The position numbers were made by a program, and so were the translations under genes. Shown piece by piece: positions 1 to 7,190 of a DNA stretch of 25,746 nucleotides; position 1 is the stretch's first letter; every line of letters starts with the position of its first letter. The stretch is from JBGPRB01 sp964422155 (GTDB lineage: Bacteria > Chloroflexota > Dehalococcoidia > Dehalococcoidales > RBG-16-60-22): NCBI GenBank assembly GCA_964422155.1, contig CAYQZZ010000026.1:1-25746 (forward strand), given 5' to 3'. The notes beneath the pieces were generated by a model. That model ran no database searches and was not told the origin of the DNA. It saw only the letters and a program-made list of their open reading frames with translations.

Positions 1-172
1 TACAGTCTACGTAAAAAAAGTCTTTTACTATCTCGTCATCTACCGTCATCAGGCGGGTCGACTCAACCGTAGACTTTCTCTTTTTACGCTCGACCTCAAA
101 TTTTGCTTTAAGTTCCGGAGGTGGAGGCTTGGGTTCGGTAACAATATAGTTTGAGTACTTTAACTTGGCCAT
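1..172 (-). CDS. Unrecognised protein, N-terminal 57 codons, cut by the left edge
   Basis: On the minus strand an ATG at 172 opens a frame that stays open to the window edge (57 codons). A GGGGAG ribosome-binding site lies about ten bases upstream, and a TATAAT -10 box lies about 40 bases upstream. The peptide begins MAKLKYSNYIVTEPKPPP and is rich in Lys, Pro and Glu, followed by a segment ending in DDEIVKDFFYVDC. The opening resembles the start of the cupin at 791-1198 (KYGKYVIKRP), so it may belong to the same lineage-specific cupin group. That is a guess from a few residues, since no cupin metal motif is inside the visible part. The gene itself is well supported by its start signals; its function is not known. 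Confidence 0.65.
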   Translation of the reverse strand, partial: MAKLKYSNYIVTEPKPPPPELKAKFEVERKKRKSTVESTRLMTVDDEIVKDFFYVDC

Positions 173-191
173 CTTCTATTTTACTCCCCTT

Positions 192-221
192 TTTACGTAA
201 ACCGTTGACGAGATTATAACA
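192..221 (-). promoter_or_regulatory. Promoter with extended -10 and a TTTACGTAAA palindrome
   Basis: Reading the minus strand, TGT-TATAAT (bases 221-213) is an extended -10 element; no good -35 hexamer is seen at the normal distance. The predicted start is near 206. A perfect 10-base palindrome TTTACGTAAA (192-201) sits just downstream of it, between the start and the ribosome-binding site of the gene that begins at 172. Its position suits a repressor site; no regulator gene is present in the window. Confidence 0.45.
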
Positions 222-367
222 CATTAAGCTTCTCTTGTATTGGAAAACCGGACAGGACAAAAGAGAAAAATCCGAGCTCCTTTAATGAATCTGTATAAAG
301 AGCCCGGACACTATATATATTATTCAACCGCCAATTTATCACTCATTTATTAACCATGTTTGCTAGG

Positions 368-589
368 TCACCAGTTCCAACGTCCCAGCAAGCTGGTGAT
401 AGCCGGCACAAGAAGAGCGCGAACTAAAAAGGTATCAATAATGACACCGATGGCTACAGCAGCGCCTATCTGCATCAACGTCCTGATAGGGGTTATTACC
501 AGTACTCCGAAAGTACCCGCCAGAATGATACCGCAGGCAGTAATGACGGTAAAGACGACTACCTGGTTAGTGCCAGGAAATCTGGTTAG
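368..589 (-). pseudogene. MMPL/RND-type transporter, C-terminal remnant
   Basis: The minus strand from 589 to the TGA at 370-368 encodes 73 residues that look like the end of an MMPL-family (RND superfamily) membrane transporter. It contains a hydrophobic segment with ACGIILAGTFGVL, then the typical last transmembrane helix and ending GVIIDTFLVRALLVPA and LLGRWNW. A stop codon (590-592) closes the frame upstream, and no start codon or ribosome-binding site is present. Intact members are usually 700 to over 1,000 residues, so about 90 percent is missing. The plus-strand frame over this stretch is only its antisense shadow. The family call rests on recognising the DTFLVRALLVPA motif. Confidence 0.7.
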
Positions 590-790
590 CTACTTTCCTG
601 AGTTGGCTTTGCAGGAATGTCTTGTATAAGAATTTAAGAAGCTACACAATAGCTTGTTTTTTACCTCAAATCACTGAAGAGGCAACTGCAGAATAGCAGT
701 CATTACTAAACATTTTGAGTGAATGTTTAAGATACATCCAAAACCATAAAATCCAGAGCTATATTATATTTAGGTCTTTGCGGCAAATCA
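590..790. other. Non-coding gap with a small hairpin
   Basis: No gene is visible between the MMPL remnant and the cupin stop codon. The only structure is a six-base stem (AAGCTA, 639-644, with TAGCTT, 650-655) followed by GTTTTTT (656-662). This could be a weak plus-strand terminator left from a lost gene, because nothing now reads into it from the left on that strand. Confidence 0.35.
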
Positions 791-1198
791 TTAAGATACA
801 GGCGATTTGTAGTATTTTGATGCGAGCGTGCAATGCACAAATAGAACAGGTTTATCGACCCTCTTGAATTCAAGCGGACAATGGGTCATCCCTTTAGGAA
901 TATAGACGGTGGCGGGAGTGGTGATTATATGTCTTTCTTGTTCCTTGCCTAAACCAATTTCAATTTCGGCTCCCAAATCTCCCATATTATTAGGGTCAAA
1001 TGAAAGAAAATACAGGTACATATCGAAATCATGTGAATGTGCGGATTCCTCCATCAGTGTAGGTTCCGTAATACGCAAGAACATAATTGTGAAATCAGAT
1101 TTATAATCGGTTTCACCCGTGTATATCAGTTCAGGCCCATATCCACCCTTTGCCACAGGACGTTTTATTACATATTTACCATATTTTGTTGCAGTCAT
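791..1198 (-). CDS. Single-domain cupin protein (135 aa)
   Basis: The 135-residue protein begins with ATG at 1198, nine bases after a perfect AGGAGG. It has a compact cupin pattern: HSHDFD (His54, His56, Asp59) followed by LGAEIEIGLG (75-84), TPATVYIPKGMTHCP with His106, and VDKPVLFVHC near the end. Cupins of this size normally hold one Fe, Mn, Zn or Ni ion through the two His of motif 1, an acidic residue and the His of motif 2. Order and spacing match each half of the two-domain cupin at 5924-7006 (H-x-H-x-FD, then GGEVEFWLG, then VP..V.HNP), so the two are relatives. It has no signal peptide and is probably cytosolic. It is transcribed alone, divergently from the VOC/AOR pair. Its substrate is unknown; a role with phenolic intermediates is inferred from context only. 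Confidence 0.8.
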   Translation of the reverse strand: MTATKYGKYVIKRPVAKGGYGPELIYTGETDYKSDFTIMFLRITEPTLMEESAHSHDFDMYLYFLSFDPNNMGDLGAEIEIGLGKEQERHIITTPATVYIPKGMTHCPLEFKRVDKPVLFVHCTLASKYYKSPVS

Positions 1199-1253
1199 TT
1201 GTTGATGCCTCCTCTCTATCTAATCTTTATTTAAGCGGATTTACTCTGATATG

Positions 1254-1285
1254 TCATCATATGATGAGTTGATGGGACACGTCAA
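1254..1285 (-). promoter_or_regulatory. Promoter of the 135-aa cupin with a palindrome over the -10
   Basis: On the minus strand TTGACG (1285-1280) and TATGAT (1261-1256) are separated by 18 bases, giving a predicted start near 1249. The perfect 14-base palindrome TCATCATATGATGA (1254-1267) covers the -10 box, the position expected of a repressor operator. A 5' leader of about 50 bases carries the AGGAGG of the cupin gene. Confidence 0.55.
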
Positions 1286-1391
1286 CAGACAATAAGCACT
1301 TATACCTGAACACGACGTCAGAATGTTGGTTTCGAGTCAGCCATGGCTCACGAGGAAGGCAAACCGTGCCATGAACGTAAGTACCAATGCC

Positions 1392-1420
1392 TTGAGGCGC
1401 TGGCACCAGTGGGGTATAAT
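1392..1420 (+). promoter_or_regulatory. Promoter of the VOC-AOR pair
   Basis: TTGAGG (1392-1397) and a perfect TATAAT (1415-1420) are spaced by 17 bases. The predicted start near 1427 gives a leader of about 30 bases that carries the GGAGGAGG ribosome-binding site of the VOC gene. It is divergent from the cupin promoter about 110 bases away. Confidence 0.6.
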
Positions 1421-1457
1421 CCAATAATTAAGCTATGTTTAACGGAGGAGGTAGTAA

Positions 1458-1910
1458 ATGCATAAGAACTGGAAATTCCTTCACGCAGCTCTAGTGGTTA
1501 AGGACATGGACAAGGCTATCAAGTTTTTTGAAGCCCTGGGTGTAGGACCATTCCCGCCTTTCCTTGGGGGACCGGGGATACCGGTTACCGGTAAGACAGT
1601 ACGGGGGAAACCATCCGACTATGATATGGACCTTAGACTCGCCCGGGGAGATATGGGAGGGATAGGGCTCGAGTTGATACAGCCTCTCAAGGGCAGGTCG
1701 GTCTATGGCGAGTTTCTGGAGAAAAAGGGCGAAGGTATTCATCATATTGCATTTGGGGTTGATGACCTCGATGCGGAAATTGCAGATATGGAGAAAAGGG
1801 GATTCAAGGTTATACAGACCGGAGGCTTTGGTACCGCAAAATTCGCTTACTTCGAAAGCGAAAAGCCCGGCGGTATGCTAATAGAGTTGTGTCAGGCGCC
1901 AAAAAAATAA
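1458..1910 (+). CDS. VOC-superfamily protein (methylmalonyl-CoA epimerase/glyoxalase-like)
   Basis: This 150-residue protein has the two beta-alpha-beta-beta-beta modules of the vicinal-oxygen-chelate fold. The first opens with FLHAALVVKDMDKAIKFFE and includes GIGLELIQPL; the second opens with GIHHIAFGVDDLDAEI and ends GGMLIELCQ. The likely metal ligands are His9, Glu72, His95 or His96, and Glu143, the pattern seen in methylmalonyl-CoA epimerases and glyoxalase I. Members epimerise, isomerise or cleave substrates through a metal-bound enediolate-like state. The start follows GGAGGAGG closely. The gene is 34 bases upstream of the AOR gene and is probably co-transcribed with it. A methylmalonyl-CoA epimerase role is possible, but no mutase or carboxylase genes are nearby, so the substrate is left open. 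Confidence 0.75.
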   Translation: MHKNWKFLHAALVVKDMDKAIKFFEALGVGPFPPFLGGPGIPVTGKTVRGKPSDYDMDLRLARGDMGGIGLELIQPLKGRSVYGEFLEKKGEGIHHIAFGVDDLDAEIADMEKRGFKVIQTGGFGTAKFAYFESEKPGGMLIELCQAPKK

Positions 1911-1944
1911 GTCTGACAAGGTCAAATGGAAGAGGGGAAGCACA

Positions 1945-3783
1945 ATGCTAAAAGGTTATAACGGAAAAATCCTGCGCCTTGATTTGACTACTGGAGACAT
2001 AGACTATGAACACCTGGAGGAACAGACCGCCAGGAAATACATTGGGGGCGTTGGTTTAGCGGTTAAAATACTCTGGGATGAGACAACTCCCGATACTGCA
2101 CCATTATCACCCGAAAATGAGTTGGTATTCATGATGGGTCCGCTTACGGGCAGTATCCTGCCTAAAAGTAGTCGCTATATTGTTGCCGGAATTTCACCGC
2201 TAACCGGTATCTGGGGTCAGGCTCATGCCGGCGGCAGATTTGCCGATGAGCTAAGGCATGCCGGATTTGATGGCATTGTGGTCAAGGGGCAGTCGAGTCA
2301 GCCCGTATACCTCTGGGTAAATAATGGGAAAGTAGAAATCCGTGATGCGGCACACATATGGGGTAAGGATACTTATGAGGTAGCTGAACTCCTCCAGCAG
2401 GAAACAGATGGAAAGTCCAGCGTTGCCTGTATCGGTTTAGCTGGAGAGAGGTTGGTGAAAATTGCCGGGGTTATGAATGATGGCAAGCAGGGGAGGGCAG
2501 CGGCCAGATGTGGTCTGGGGGCTTTAATGGGGTCGAAGAGGCTGAAGGCTATTGCCGTCAGGGGAACGCTACCCCTCAGTTTTTATGATGAAGATAAACT
2601 TAAGGAGGGTGTGCAGAAAATTCTTCCCTTTTGCCAGCCAAGGAAGCCGGAGGAGCGGCTTGCCGGCGACATGCATGTATTTAAGAGTTTCTTTGTATAT
2701 GGCCGTGTGCCGGTGAAAAACTGGTCGGAAGGGTCTTTTGATGATGGTTATGTCTACACGGAAACCATGCGAGAAGCCGAGCCTCTGCACTGCGCACATT
2801 GCCCCACTAGCTGTCTGGAGTCATACCAGCTTAAAAATGGTGAGAGACATATGGTATGGGAAGCCTGGGGCCCCCTGGGGACCAACTGCTGTATAGCTAA
2901 TGCTGAAGTCCTGCAACAGGCGTATACCCTTTGCAATAAGTATGGTCTGGATACAATTTCGGCTGGAGCCATCATTTCCTTCGCCATGGAATGCTTTGAG
3001 AAGGGATTAATTACCAGGGATGATACTGACGGAATCGAGCTGACCTGGGGTAATCATCAGGCTATGATGGAGATGTTGAGGAAGATAGGCGAGCGGGAAG
3101 GATTTGGAGAACTACTAGGGGAGGGTGTTAAAAGAGCGGCGGAACGCATCGGCGGAACTGCCTCCGAATATGCCATGCATGTAAAGGGTCTGGAGTTTCC
3201 CGCCCATGACCCGAGGGCTCTGGCCAGCCATGCGCTGGGGTATGCCACCGGCAGCATCGGGGCTGCCCATATGGAGTCTGTTGGCGCCGATGCTATAGAA
3301 AACTGGATGGAACTGGCTGAACCCAAGACTTCTCCGGAATTGGGATTCCCGGTTGCTTTAAAACGCTTTGATGTGGAGGGAAAGGGCAGGCTGGTGGCAA
3401 GGACGCAGGATTTCAGCAGTATGCTGGACTCTATTACTGCCTGCTTATTCCTATCTGTGGGTGGTGGGGTACCTCCTTCGTATTATCTGCCGGTGCTCAA
3501 TAGCGCCACCGGGTGGGACATGGACCTGGATGAGTTTATGCTGACGGGAGAGCGTATCACCAATTTGAAACGCATGTTCAGCGTGAAGCGTGGCATAAGC
3601 CGAAAAGATGACATATTGCCAGCGCGGATTCTTACCCATAGACTGACATCTGGTGGAACGAGGGGAAATCTATTTCACCTTGGGGCAATGTTAAACGAAT
3701 ACTACTCCGTCAGGGGATGGAGTGAGGAGGGTATACCAACCAGGGAAAAACTCATTGAATTAGGACTGGAAGAATGTCTCTAA
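1945..3783 (+). CDS. Aldehyde:ferredoxin oxidoreductase family tungsten enzyme
   Basis: The 612-residue length is typical of AOR-family enzymes, which oxidise aldehydes to carboxylic acids (or reduce acids) with a tungsten bis-pterin and one [4Fe-4S] cluster, passing electrons to ferredoxin. The N-terminal domain (1-205) shows GYNGKILRLDLTTG, PKSSRYIVAGISPLTG and RCGLGALMGSKRLKAIAVRG, which bind the pterin and phosphate groups. The cluster cysteines are Cys283, Cys286 and Cys290 (CAHCPTSC) plus Cys500 (SITACLF), very close to the spacing of Pyrococcus furiosus AOR. The second pterin region is at DPRALASHALGYATGS (422-437). No signal peptide is present, so it is cytosolic. It follows the VOC gene by 34 bases. 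The subfamily substrate cannot be read from sequence; benzaldehyde-type or aliphatic aldehydes are possible, and members acting on other CoA or aromatic substrates exist. Confidence 0.88.
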   Translation: MLKGYNGKILRLDLTTGDIDYEHLEEQTARKYIGGVGLAVKILWDETTPDTAPLSPENELVFMMGPLTGSILPKSSRYIVAGISPLTGIWGQAHAGGRFADELRHAGFDGIVVKGQSSQPVYLWVNNGKVEIRDAAHIWGKDTYEVAELLQQETDGKSSVACIGLAGERLVKIAGVMNDGKQGRAAARCGLGALMGSKRLKAIAVRGTLPLSFYDEDKLKEGVQKILPFCQPRKPEERLAGDMHVFKSFFVYGRVPVKNWSEGSFDDGYVYTETMREAEPLHCAHCPTSCLESYQLKNGERHMVWEAWGPLGTNCCIANAEVLQQAYTLCNKYGLDTISAGAIISFAMECFEKGLITRDDTDGIELTWGNHQAMMEMLRKIGEREGFGELLGEGVKRAAERIGGTASEYAMHVKGLEFPAHDPRALASHALGYATGSIGAAHMESVGADAIENWMELAEPKTSPELGFPVALKRFDVEGKGRLVARTQDFSSMLDSITACLFLSVGGGVPPSYYLPVLNSATGWDMDLDEFMLTGERITNLKRMFSVKRGISRKDDILPARILTHRLTSGGTRGNLFHLGAMLNEYYSVRGWSEEGIPTREKLIELGLEECL

Positions 3784-3836
3784 ATTAGAGCTGACTATAC
3801 ACGTAAAATTATGTGCAATTTCCACTGGAGGTAGCG

Positions 3837-3917
3837 ATGAAGATAGGTTTCATAGGCATTGGGCAAATGGGAAAATGTATGGCCAAGGTTGTCAATAATT
3901 TAATTGCCCTTGCCTGA
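3837..3917 (+). pseudogene. Stub of a 3-hydroxyisobutyrate-dehydrogenase-like NAD-binding protein
   Basis: An ATG at 3837, preceded at good distance by GGAGG, starts a frame of 26 codons that ends at TGA (3915-3917). Its first 17 residues, MKIGFIGIGQMGKCMAK, are the beta strand and glycine-rich turn (GxGxMG) that open the Rossmann domain of beta-hydroxyacid dehydrogenases such as 3-hydroxyisobutyrate or tartronate semialdehyde dehydrogenase (about 290 residues when complete). After this the reading turns into VVNNLIALA and stops; nothing further of the family is visible before the cupin at 3956. This looks like a gene deleted from just after its nucleotide-binding loop, with its ribosome-binding site left intact. 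Confidence 0.65.
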
Positions 3918-3955
3918 ATAGAATGGTAAATTATCGTAAATGACAAGGAGGAAGG

Positions 3956-4312
3956 ATGATAGTTATCAATTGTAATGATGTTAAAGCTGTCGAGACCCGT
4001 GATGAAATCGTTGGCCAGGGGCCGGTCTACAGGAAGGCATTGATTGATGCGAAAGAAACGGGAGGATTTGGCATCCTTTCGGTTACTTTCAGTCCGGGAG
4101 CCAGATTGAACTTCCACACACATACCTTCGAACAGATTCTCTATGTCACCGAGGGAAAGGGTATCGTGGCTACTAAGGAGAACAAGCAAATCGTAACTCC
4201 GGGCGCGGTAATTTTCATTCCGCCGGGTGAGGCTCACTGGCATGGAGCTACTGCGGACTCCTCGTTTTCACATATCGCCATACAGAAGCCGGGGATAAAG
4301 CTGGCTCAGTAG
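3956..4312 (+). CDS. Small cupin_2-type protein (118 aa)
   Basis: This 118-residue protein is a single beta-barrel cupin. Motif 1 is PGARLNFHTHTFEQ with His54, His56 and Gln60 (or Glu59) as the likely metal ligands, followed by ILYVTEGKG. Motif 2 is PGAVIFIPPGEAHWHG with His94 or His96. Small stand-alone cupins of this kind often bind Mn, Fe or Zn and include dioxygenase-like, isomerase-like and ligand-binding proteins, several of which sit beside aromatic-degradation enzymes. The ATG is preceded by AAGGAGG with a short spacer of four bases. It lies 38 bases after the dehydrogenase stub and may have formed an operon with it and the AOR upstream. It is a different cupin subgroup from the proteins at 791-1198 and 5924-7006, lacking their GGEVEFWLG segment. 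Confidence 0.8.
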   Translation: MIVINCNDVKAVETRDEIVGQGPVYRKALIDAKETGGFGILSVTFSPGARLNFHTHTFEQILYVTEGKGIVATKENKQIVTPGAVIFIPPGEAHWHGATADSSFSHIAIQKPGIKLAQ

Positions 4313-4440
4313 CAGGGACATAGACAATGCTGCCTAAGGCCTGACCAGCCTGGCACCTTTATGGGAATCCAACGAGACTAATAAGGGGGTTTTTCCCTTA
4401 CCTGTCATGGCATCGGCAAAGAAGATGGACCGCCCTCGGG

Positions 4441-4470
4441 TTGCCATACGGAAGTCTGGGTTGCTATAAT
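4441..4470 (+). promoter_or_regulatory. Promoter of glgC
   Basis: TTGCCA (4441-4446), an 18-base spacer and TATAAT (4465-4470) preceded by TGC form a strong promoter with an extended -10. Transcription would begin near 4477, leaving a leader of about 35 bases before the glgC start. Confidence 0.6.
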
Positions 4471-4510
4471 TACAGAAAGAGGGCAGCATCAGATAATTCA
4501 AAGCCTGTGG

Positions 4511-5791
4511 GTGATGGCAGTGGACAAAGTCTTAGTAATAATAATGGCAGGAGGGGCAGGGGAGAGGTTGCAGCCTTTGACCAGGAGACGCTCCAAGGGG
4601 GCGGTCCCATTTGGAGGTAAATTTCGGCTTATTGATTTTACGCTGAGTAACTGCATCAACTCAGGCCTTCGCCAGATTTTTGTTCTCACACAATACCTAT
4701 CAGAGTCTCTAAATCGCCACATCCAGGAGGGCTGGAGTATCTCAAGCTCCGGGTTAGGGGACTACATTTACTCCATGCCAGCTCAACAGAAGCTTGGCGC
4801 GGACTGGTACCGTGGCACGGCGGACGCAGTAAGACAAAACCTTAACCTGGTCAGGGAAAAGGATGTTAAGGAAGTTCTAATTCTCTCAGGTGACCATATC
4901 TACAAGATGAACTACCGTCAGTTTGTAGCCTATCACAGGATGAAGAAGGCGGGCCTGACGGTATCTGCTGTCAGGGCAAGTAAGGAGCAGGCTACCGGAA
5001 GACTTGGCATACTCGAAGTAGACCAAGAGCAAAGATTGATTGGCTTCGAAGAAAAGCCCGCGCAGCCGAAGATGCTCACTGATGCTCCAAATTATGCTCT
5101 AGCTTCAACGGGCGTCTATATCTTCAAGGTGGATACGTTGCTGCAGGCTTTGCAGGGGCAGGAGGAAGACTTCGGCAGGCACATCATTCCAGAAATGATA
5201 GGCAAGCATCACGATATTTTCGTTTACGACTACGAGCAAGAGAACAAGATAGAGGATTTTGAGGTCAAAGTGAAAGATGGTATAAGAGAAAAGATATTGG
5301 TCGACAAGACCCGCGATTCATCCTACTGGAGGGATGTCGGCAGCATCGATTCGTACTACGAAGCAAGCATGGAACTCGTGGGCGTAGACCCTCTCTTCAA
5401 TCTTTACGGGGAGAAGTGGCCCTTCAGGACGTATCAGCGGCCCCTGCCTCCAAGCAAGTGTATCCTTGGTGGAAAAATATCAGAGTCTATCGTGTGCGAT
5501 GGCTGTATAATTAGCGGTGGCACTGTCCGGGACTCCATAGTCTCCCCAGGCGTGGTTGTAGAAAGAGACGCTCGGGTGGAACAATCGGTCATTTTTGACG
5601 ATGTTATCATTGAGCCTGGTGCTAGCATAAGACGAGCCATCGTTGATAAAGAAAGCAGAATCCGGGTTGGTGCCTCAATCGGCTACGACCGTAAGGCGGA
5701 TGAGAGAAGAGGTTGCACAATATCAGATAACGGCATAGTGGTCATTCCCAAGGGGATGGATATAAGCCGAACCGAGCCATCTCTCCTTTGA
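4511..5791 (+). CDS. glgC: Glucose-1-phosphate adenylyltransferase (ADP-glucose pyrophosphorylase)
   Basis: The 426-residue protein makes ADP-glucose from glucose-1-phosphate and ATP for glycogen-type storage. The nucleotidyltransferase domain has MAGGAGERLQPLTRRRSKGA (12-31), PFGGKFRLIDFTLSNC, WYRGTADAV (99-107), LSGDHIYKMNY (125-135) and GFEEKPAQP; the sugar-phosphate region has YWRDVGSIDSYYEA. A C-terminal left-handed beta-helix of hexapeptide repeats follows from about residue 315, the part that usually carries allosteric and tetramer contacts. Length and motif order are normal. Two start codons are adjacent (GTG 4511, ATG 4514) and neither has a clear ribosome-binding site; ATG 4514 is as likely as GTG 4511. 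It has its own promoter and no glycogen synthase or branching enzyme beside it. Confidence 0.93.
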   Translation: MMAVDKVLVIIMAGGAGERLQPLTRRRSKGAVPFGGKFRLIDFTLSNCINSGLRQIFVLTQYLSESLNRHIQEGWSISSSGLGDYIYSMPAQQKLGADWYRGTADAVRQNLNLVREKDVKEVLILSGDHIYKMNYRQFVAYHRMKKAGLTVSAVRASKEQATGRLGILEVDQEQRLIGFEEKPAQPKMLTDAPNYALASTGVYIFKVDTLLQALQGQEEDFGRHIIPEMIGKHHDIFVYDYEQENKIEDFEVKVKDGIREKILVDKTRDSSYWRDVGSIDSYYEASMELVGVDPLFNLYGEKWPFRTYQRPLPPSKCILGGKISESIVCDGCIISGGTVRDSIVSPGVVVERDARVEQSVIFDDVIIEPGASIRRAIVDKESRIRVGASIGYDRKADERRGCTISDNGIVVIPKGMDISRTEPSLL

Positions 5792-5861
5792 CGATAGAAT
5801 ATCTCTATTCGGTTTTATCGACTGATTAATAGCTGGAAAAGGGCATAGATAGGAGGTAACT

Positions 5862-5879
5862 ATGGTAGAGTTTATTTGA
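5862..5879 (+). other. Five-codon reading frame behind a strong ribosome-binding site
   Basis: AGGAGG (5851-5856) is followed six bases later by ATG and the frame MVEFI, then TGA. It lies about 45 bases upstream of the two-domain cupin start, which has its own AGGAGG. It could be a leader peptide, the stump of a lost gene, or chance. Confidence 0.3.
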
Positions 5880-5923
5880 CTCATAAAGATTCCTATCAAA
5901 TTGAAAAAGGAGGCTATGAATAA

Positions 5924-7006
5924 ATGGGGAAATATGCGAAATATGTTAACGATTTAAGGCTGTGGACGGAGCTTATACGCCCGTCGTATCGCGGCAAGAT
6001 AGCCGATTTTTCTCTGATATTTGACCAGAAGGTTTTCCCGGAGACCAAAATCTGGGTCGAGACTTTCCATATATACGCGCCAGGCTCCGGAGTCATGGTC
6101 CCCGGTGAATTACCGATGCTGGTCAATGGTACAAAGGTTCCGGGAAACGGCGGACAACACGCGCACCCCGACTTCGACGAACTATTTCTTTTTTTCGGGA
6201 GTAACCCGCACGATGTGTTGTCTCTGGGGGGCGAAGTGGAGTTCTGGCTGGGCGAGGGAAAAGACGCGCAGAAATTTATCGCCAAAACACCGACAGCCGA
6301 GTGGGTGCCCCGGAACGTGGCGCATAATCCTCACTACTTCACCAAGATTGCCAGCCGCGATAGGCCTATCATAGAAATGGCCATCGCCATGACGCCTACG
6401 TATAGCTTGGCTCCCGGCTCGTCTCGTTCTATTCCGCTACCGCCGGCCTTTTCCTTTGAAAAGGTCGGGCAGGAGCAAAAAGGTAAAGGGCTTTACACGA
6501 AATATGTTAATGAAGTAAAGTTCGCCACGGACCGGTTGTTTCCGTATCATCGCGGCAAGGTAGCCGTGCCGACTCTGATGTTCGATAAGACTACTTATCC
6601 GGACGCTAAAATCTGGGTCGAGATTTTCCACGTGTACGCGGCAGGGTCCGGAATTGGACTCCCCTCCCTGGAGCCAACCATCATCAAGGGTGGTGCGGTA
6701 GGCGGCGGAGAAGGAGGCGGCCACGCGCATAACTTCGACGAGCTCTTTCTTTTCATCGGGCTTGACCCGCATGACACACTGAATCTGGGTGGTGAAGTTG
6801 AGTTCTGGCTGGGCGAAGGAGACGAGGCAGAAAAGTTCGTCACTACCAAAGCCACAGCTGAGTGGGTCCCGGCAAACGTAGTACATAATCCACACTATTT
6901 CAGGAGGGTTGATAGGCCCTTCCTCATGGTGGTTATCGCCCTGACGTCTGAATATGCCTTGGATGGTATGCGTTTCGCGCCATTGCCACCGGGCTTTAAA
7001 CTCTAA
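5924..7006 (+). CDS. Two-domain (bicupin) protein with tandem cupin repeats
   Basis: The 360-residue protein is an internal duplication. Repeat 1 (about 3-162) and repeat 2 (about 190-346) both open with YxKYVN, continue with RGK, KIWVE.FH.YA.GSG, a histidine motif, then GGEVEFWLGEG, TAEWVP.NV.HNPHYF and RPxxxxxIAxTxxYxL. Metal-type ligands are His79, His81 and Asp85 or Glu86 with His134 or His137 in repeat 1, and His267, His269 and Asp272 or Glu273 with His321 or His324 in repeat 2. Both sites therefore look intact. A Pro/Ser-rich linker (164-178) joins the halves. The protein at 791-1198 is a shorter single-repeat relative. There is no signal peptide. ATG 5924 lies about ten bases after AGGAGG; an overlapping ATG at 5916 is out of frame. 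Function is unknown; it sits between glgC and a Mo/W oxidoreductase, and a role in phenolic metabolism is context inference. Confidence 0.82.
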   Translation: MGKYAKYVNDLRLWTELIRPSYRGKIADFSLIFDQKVFPETKIWVETFHIYAPGSGVMVPGELPMLVNGTKVPGNGGQHAHPDFDELFLFFGSNPHDVLSLGGEVEFWLGEGKDAQKFIAKTPTAEWVPRNVAHNPHYFTKIASRDRPIIEMAIAMTPTYSLAPGSSRSIPLPPAFSFEKVGQEQKGKGLYTKYVNEVKFATDRLFPYHRGKVAVPTLMFDKTTYPDAKIWVEIFHVYAAGSGIGLPSLEPTIIKGGAVGGGEGGGHAHNFDELFLFIGLDPHDTLNLGGEVEFWLGEGDEAEKFVTTKATAEWVPANVVHNPHYFRRVDRPFLMVVIALTSEYALDGMRFAPLPPGFKL

Positions 7007-7109
7007 TTTAGACCGATGAACGAAGCAGGAGGATAAGATAGTTAATCCGAGAAAAGGCGAGCAGGTTTTCACCTTCCGATGAATTGTTGGATGAACTTCT
7101 ACGGATATT

Positions 7110-7138
7110 TTGACAAGGGTGATGTAACTGGCTAAACT
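7110..7138 (+). promoter_or_regulatory. Promoter of the 720-aa Mo/W oxidoreductase
   Basis: A perfect TTGACA (7110-7115) and TAAACT (7133-7138) are separated by 17 bases. The predicted start is near 7145, immediately before a long inverted repeat. An AGGAGG at about 7026 upstream has no reading frame worth naming behind it. Confidence 0.6.
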
Positions 7139-7145
7139 GGTGCCA

Positions 7146-7186
7146 TGAGCGGTTTACGCCATAGATATAGAGGCGTAAACTGCTTA
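7146..7186 (+). promoter_or_regulatory. 15-base inverted repeat at the transcription start (operator or leader hairpin)
   Basis: Arms 7146-7160 and 7172-7186 pair over 15 positions; the inner nine (GTTTACGCC and GGCGTAAAC) are perfect, and the outer six contain two G-U pairs when read as RNA. The loop is 11 bases of AT-rich sequence. It begins at the predicted first transcribed base and ends four bases before GTG 7191. No run of T follows on either strand, so it is not a terminator. Its position fits a repressor operator or a 5' leader hairpin controlling initiation. Confidence 0.55.
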
Positions 7187-7190
7187 GCTG

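Noticed and set aside
360..629. Plus-strand 89-residue frame
   Set aside because: It is antisense to the MMPL remnant, which explains the codon pattern, and its product resembles nothing.
1343..1465. Plus-strand 40-codon frame with two Cys and a His before the VOC gene
   Set aside because: It runs through the predicted promoter (1392-1420) and over the VOC start, and has no ribosome-binding site.
6437..7072. Minus-strand 211-residue frame
   Set aside because: Shadow of the bicupin gene; the plus strand carries clear paired cupin motifs.
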